From: Ovis canadensis
Lineage: Eukaryota > Chordata > Mammalia > Artiodactyla > Bovidae
DNA: 64,000 bases
Direction: 5' to 3'
Assembly (NCBI RefSeq): GCF_042477335.2
Contig: NC_091263.1
Span: 67,574,501-67,638,500 of the forward strand
This document shows, one piece after another, positions 60,126-64,000 of the stretch. The notes under the pieces were generated by a model. That model worked only from the letters and a program-made list of their open reading frames with translations, made no database searches and was not told the origin of the DNA. A program made the position numbers and the translations under genes. Positions within the stretch are counted from its first letter, which is position 1. Each line of letters starts with the position of its first letter.

Positions 60126-62035
60126 CTAAGTGTGGTAACAGAAGTCTAATGTACGATTAAGGTTATACTAGACCTAGCACAGTCTTCATTGGGTCAGGTC
60201 ACACCTTCACCTCTATGTTCTGCTCTCTGTATAACAGGATATTAGGTGGGACTTTTCCTGTTGCTCCAGAACTGGCAACTATGGCCTGAGGCGGAGGGCA
60301 ACGAGGTGTTAAGTACCCTTAAGTTCTACAAAAAACCACTGACACCTGGGATTGAACACCTCCCCCAGGGCTTTCTAAGTGTGACAGAATCAGCTCTGTG
60401 CCCCTGGTCACCATGACAACTCTTCTCAGTGCGTCCTGTACAAGGAGGAGACAGGTTTGGGCAGGAAAAGGTGTTAGAAGTGGGTGAGGTTGATGGGAAG
60501 GAGGGTGGGGTTCCTCTCCTCAAAGCCAGAGGAGGGACCTCTGAGAGAAACGTGTGAGGAGGGGGGGCTTGCTGGAAGGGGAGGCCAGTACCTCATTCCT
60601 GGGTGGGGCATCCACTGGGCAGCAAGCCCCCTGAGCAGGAAAGAGGAGCTGGGGAGACAGGTGATGGTGGAGACGGTGTGTGGCAGTGAGCAAGACTGCC
60701 CCACGGCTGTCTAGTGATAAACGTGGGGCTGGACTGTGGCATCTGGAGAAGTGGCCGCTCAGTCCCCCCTCACACCCGGGGCTGGCCCTCCCCGAGCTCA
60801 GAGGCTGCTTCGTGGATCTGCTCACCAGCCCAGACGCTTCTTCGGTCATGTTGGGTTTCCTCTTGGTGGCCTTTGGTGACCTTTGTCACTGGCTAATCTC
60901 ACCTGAAGCCGTTTCAATTTGTCAGAGAAATTTTAATAGGGAGAAAAAGTGAAAGCAAAGAGGTAGGGTCTTGATGGCTTACTTCCAGGAGACGGCAGGG
61001 CCTCTCTGAAAAATACTCAAACTGTCCCAGTTACCACAGATCGAGGAGGATGGTGTGGGGTGGATGGTGCCAAGTGCCAGCTCCACCAAGAGTCTTAAAT
61101 GTGATACCCACCCCTTGGAACGATCATCTTTCCTGACATCTGCTCACCTCAAGCAGCCCACTTGAATGCTGTCCCCGGGATAAAGGAGACTTGGGGTTTC
61201 CACTTGCAGAAAATGGTTCTAGAGATGGTTGGCAGCTTTTAAGTGGCAGTTTGTTTGGTGGCAATAAATCCTGCTGTAGCTATTATTACTATGATGCAGG
61301 ACTCTCACTTTCTCCTGGGGGCTCTCAAAAAATTTCACACGCATGTCTGTTTCTGCACCTTGCATAGCGCATTGTGATTATGAATACTCCGTTGTGGTGA
61401 TGATTTCTCCCCTGCTCCTCCCCATCAGTTGTCTCTGGGCTGGGAGGACTAAGGGCATGAGAATAACGTAACCATCTCTATGTGCCCTCCCCAGGCCGAC
61501 ACACACTGACTCCTCAGGTGTATTTGTCACACTGAATTCCATCATGGAAAAACAATTTTCCAAATTTTATTTATGGAGGCACTATATAACGTATATATCA
61601 GTTAACTTTTGTGCTTCTCAGTAGACAACCCCCACAAGTCAGGAGCTTAAAACAGCTAACGTGGACTGCTTACTCCCGTGACATGTGGCTGCTGGGTAGC
61701 TGGGGCCCAGTTCTGCTCTCTGCGATTTCCCACTCACTTCACCAGGCACCTGGGCCGAAGGACTTGTGGTCTGGGATGGACCTTCCTGCGGCTGAGCAGG
61801 GAGAGCCAGAGACTCCACCCAGGCATTTCAACACCCTGCTCAGACGAAGCAGGCGTCAGTTGTGCTGTCTCCTGGCCGAGCCGTCTGTGGTCGGGCTGAG
61901 GGGTGTCCCTCCCCTCAGGGTACACTGCAGGTCACACAGCAAGGACAGGCACGTGTAATTGCACAGGGGAAGCAGTGAGAAGCTGTGGACAGTGAGACAG
62001 TCTGTCACACCACTGCATGACAAAATTGGCAGTTA
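60126..62035. other. Intergenic, one possible old repeat
   Basis: About 61600-61960 begins with 'ggagcttaaaacagctaacg', the style of an ancient LTR or DNA element, but I could not place it. Otherwise no gene or recognised repeat. Confidence 0.4.
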
Positions 62036-62530
62036 AAGATTTTTTTATTGTGGTGGAAATAGAATATGAGATTTACACTTCTAACAGTTTTTAAGTATAC
62101 AATAGGGTATTATTATTTTAGTACTTACTCACCCTGTATAACAATTCTATACATGTTGATAAATGGATAAAGAAAACGTCTACACATTGAAGGAATATAA
62201 TTTAGCCTTAAAAAAGTGGGAAATTCTGCAGTATGCAACAACATGGATGTACTTGGAGGGCATGACGCTAATGAAATAAGTCAGACACAGGAGGACAGGA
62301 ACTGCATAATTTCACTCATGTGAGGAATCTAAAATCGTCAGCCTCATAGATGAAAAGAATAGAATGGTGAGTATCAGAGTCTGGGAGAAGAAGTACAGAG
62401 GAATTGGTAATCAGAAAGTTTTTAAAAAACAGTATAGTTAAGAGTGTTGATGCATTTTCCAAGTCATAGTTTAAAAAAAATTAATTTAATTGGAGGATAA
62501 TTGCTTTATAATATTGTGGAAGTTTTCAAG
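62036..62530 (+). mobile_element. L1-derived fragments
   Basis: About 62145-62460 is sense L1 near the end of ORF2 and the 3' UTR ('ataaatggataaagaaaacg', 'gcaacaacatggatgtactt', 'taatgaaataagtcagacac', 'ggaatctaaaatcgtcagcc'). About 62036-62145 is antisense L1 3' UTR ('tttattgtggtggaaataga'), and 62480-62525 is the ruminant L1 terminus. At least two insertions are mixed here. Confidence 0.7.
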
Positions 62531-64000
62531 ACATAGTTTTTAAAAACAATATTTACATTTCATCATCATAACAAAATTTAATGCATTCCTTAGGATAATA
62601 CAGATATCTGAAGGTGAAGGCCGCCCCCCTCAGCACAACATACACCTCTTTCTGAAGCCTCTAGACATGAGGCAAGAAAGTAAAACCTTAGTAACTTCCA
62701 GTTCCCCAGTTGCCAGGTTACAGGATCCCTGTGTTTCTTGTCTGCATCAGATTGGAGATGCTCTAACACATAGGTATATTCTTAGCTTAGCTCAAGCCAA
62801 GACCAAAGTCTTTGTTTGCTTAGGTGAACTTCTCCAGCTCCCTATTAGAAGTCCCACTGGCCAAAGAGAGGACCCATCAGAGCATCAGTAAAGATGCAGC
62901 AAGGCATGAAGCATTCAAATAGGATTAAATCCATGACTTTCTAGACTTCATAATGAGGCAAAAAAGATTTTTGGTACAAAGTCAGAATAAAGACACACAG
63001 TTGAGATGACAGTTGTGGCGCATGTGCTGTAATCTGAGATTATTTAGATGCTATATCACCATAAGCTAGTAAACCCATAGCTTACAGACCTCCAGCTCCC
63101 TGACAATATTTATTTATGTTGAACCCGCGGTCTCCCAAACACACCATGTGCTCCACCAATACCAGCATTGTCTCTATGACTAATACACTATTTTTAGGCT
63201 TGGCATAATAGTAAGGATCTTAAAAATGATACTTTACTGCAATTTTAGGTTGCAGTTTCCAGCTTTCATTTAATTTTTACTTTACATTGAAATACATGAG
63301 TGTGTGTGTGGTGTGTGTGTATGTTTGTGTATCTGAACTCTCTGCCTGTGTGCAAAAATGAGTTGCCAGAAGGTAATTTGGAAAACATTTTTTTTCCAGT
63401 CTGTCTAGAGTCTTCCTCATCTTGGCCTGCCTTGCCTGGTAATAGACCCTGAGGTCACAGGCTGATGTTTGTTTTCCAGAACAGGCCCCTTCTCTGCTTT
63501 GAACACTCACCCCAGTATCCCCACTGATTGTCTTCCCTCTCCCAGGCCCAGTAGGAGCTCTTGCTGCACAATTTCCTTTACCTTCTCCCCACAGCTACTC
63601 TCCTGGACCTCTACAGACTGGCCTTTGGGGTGGGGCAATCCCACAGGCAGAACTGTGATAAAGGCTGTGGGGAGACAGGTGGGAAAGGGCAGCAAGAAAG
63701 CAGGAAAAGCCACAAAGAAACAAAATACTATCAGATCCCTTTAGGGGTTCTGGCGCATCCTTCCTCACTGTTTCTTGACCAATTCTGGAAACATTCCTGT
63801 GCATCTGGTGTGAGCGTGCCCCTCCACTCCTCATGGAGGGACTCACTAGAGCCCACTCCTTTCTCATAATTACCACCTCCACCCCTCCCCTTTCCCTTTT
63901 TAGACAAAGGCTTTAATTTTTTCATCTCATTAAAGATTATGTGTATTTTATAAACAAACATTTTAATAAATTTTTGTATAGAGGGATGAGGCCTAAGAAG
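62531..64000. other. Intergenic, right edge
   Basis: Contains a short TG-rich run at about 63298-63330. No coding exon of CCR2, the next gene expected by synteny, was found up to the right end. Confidence 0.45.

Noticed and set aside
60000-64000. Search for the 3' end of CCR2, expected next by synteny
   Set aside because: No segment coding for the CCR2 helices or tail was found on the - strand; it probably lies beyond the right edge.

Overview
This is nuclear DNA from a ruminant. Split mammalian genes sit in a sea of ruminant-specific retroposons: BovB (RTE-clade) LINEs, Bov-tA and Bov-A2 SINEs, CHR-type SINEs and artiodactyl L1 3' ends. There are no bacterial-style operons. The gene order lactoferrin - CCRL2 - CCR5 matches the chemokine-receptor cluster on human 3p21.31, read here in reverse. 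From memory, the lactoferrin C-terminus looks closer to sheep/goat than to cattle, but that is only a weak hint.

Layout. (1) About 1-8300, + strand: the last four coding exons and the 3' UTR of lactotransferrin (LTF). They encode the end of the C-lobe, including its iron-binding histidine; the earlier exons lie off the left edge. (2) About 8300-19700: intergenic DNA with a Tigger-type DNA transposon, CHR and Bov-tA SINEs, L1 fragments, a CpG-rich island with a clean six-copy 20-bp tandem repeat, and an MLT1-type LTR fossil. (3) 19705-21500, - strand: CCRL2, an atypical seven-helix chemoattractant receptor with its coding region in one exon. (4) About 21600-50500: a 29-kb intergenic block rich in BovB. 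Two BovB copies here have the exact architecture of 5'-inverted (twin-primed) insertions, each with a 12-13 bp target-site duplication, and one carries a nested L1 with its own 14-bp duplication. (5) 50586-53600, - strand: CCR5, with an intact 352-codon coding exon and an upstream non-coding exon about 1.7 kb away. (6) 53600-64000: intergenic DNA with SINEs, MIRs, a long antisense BovB and L1 pieces. The next expected gene, CCR2, is not seen inside the window.

The three genes are all innate-immune but are transcribed separately. LTF is a secreted iron-binding antimicrobial protein, CCRL2 presents chemerin without classical G-protein signalling, and CCR5 is a G-protein-coupled receptor for CCL3/4/5. 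The best leads are the two twin-primed BovB insertions, a CCR2-like patch in helices 2-3 of CCR5 that suggests gene conversion, a 160-bp, roughly 95% identical inverted repeat near 23.2-24.0 kb, and an insertion consisting of nothing but poly(A) between 16-bp target-site duplications. I see no sign of a wholly new biological system.
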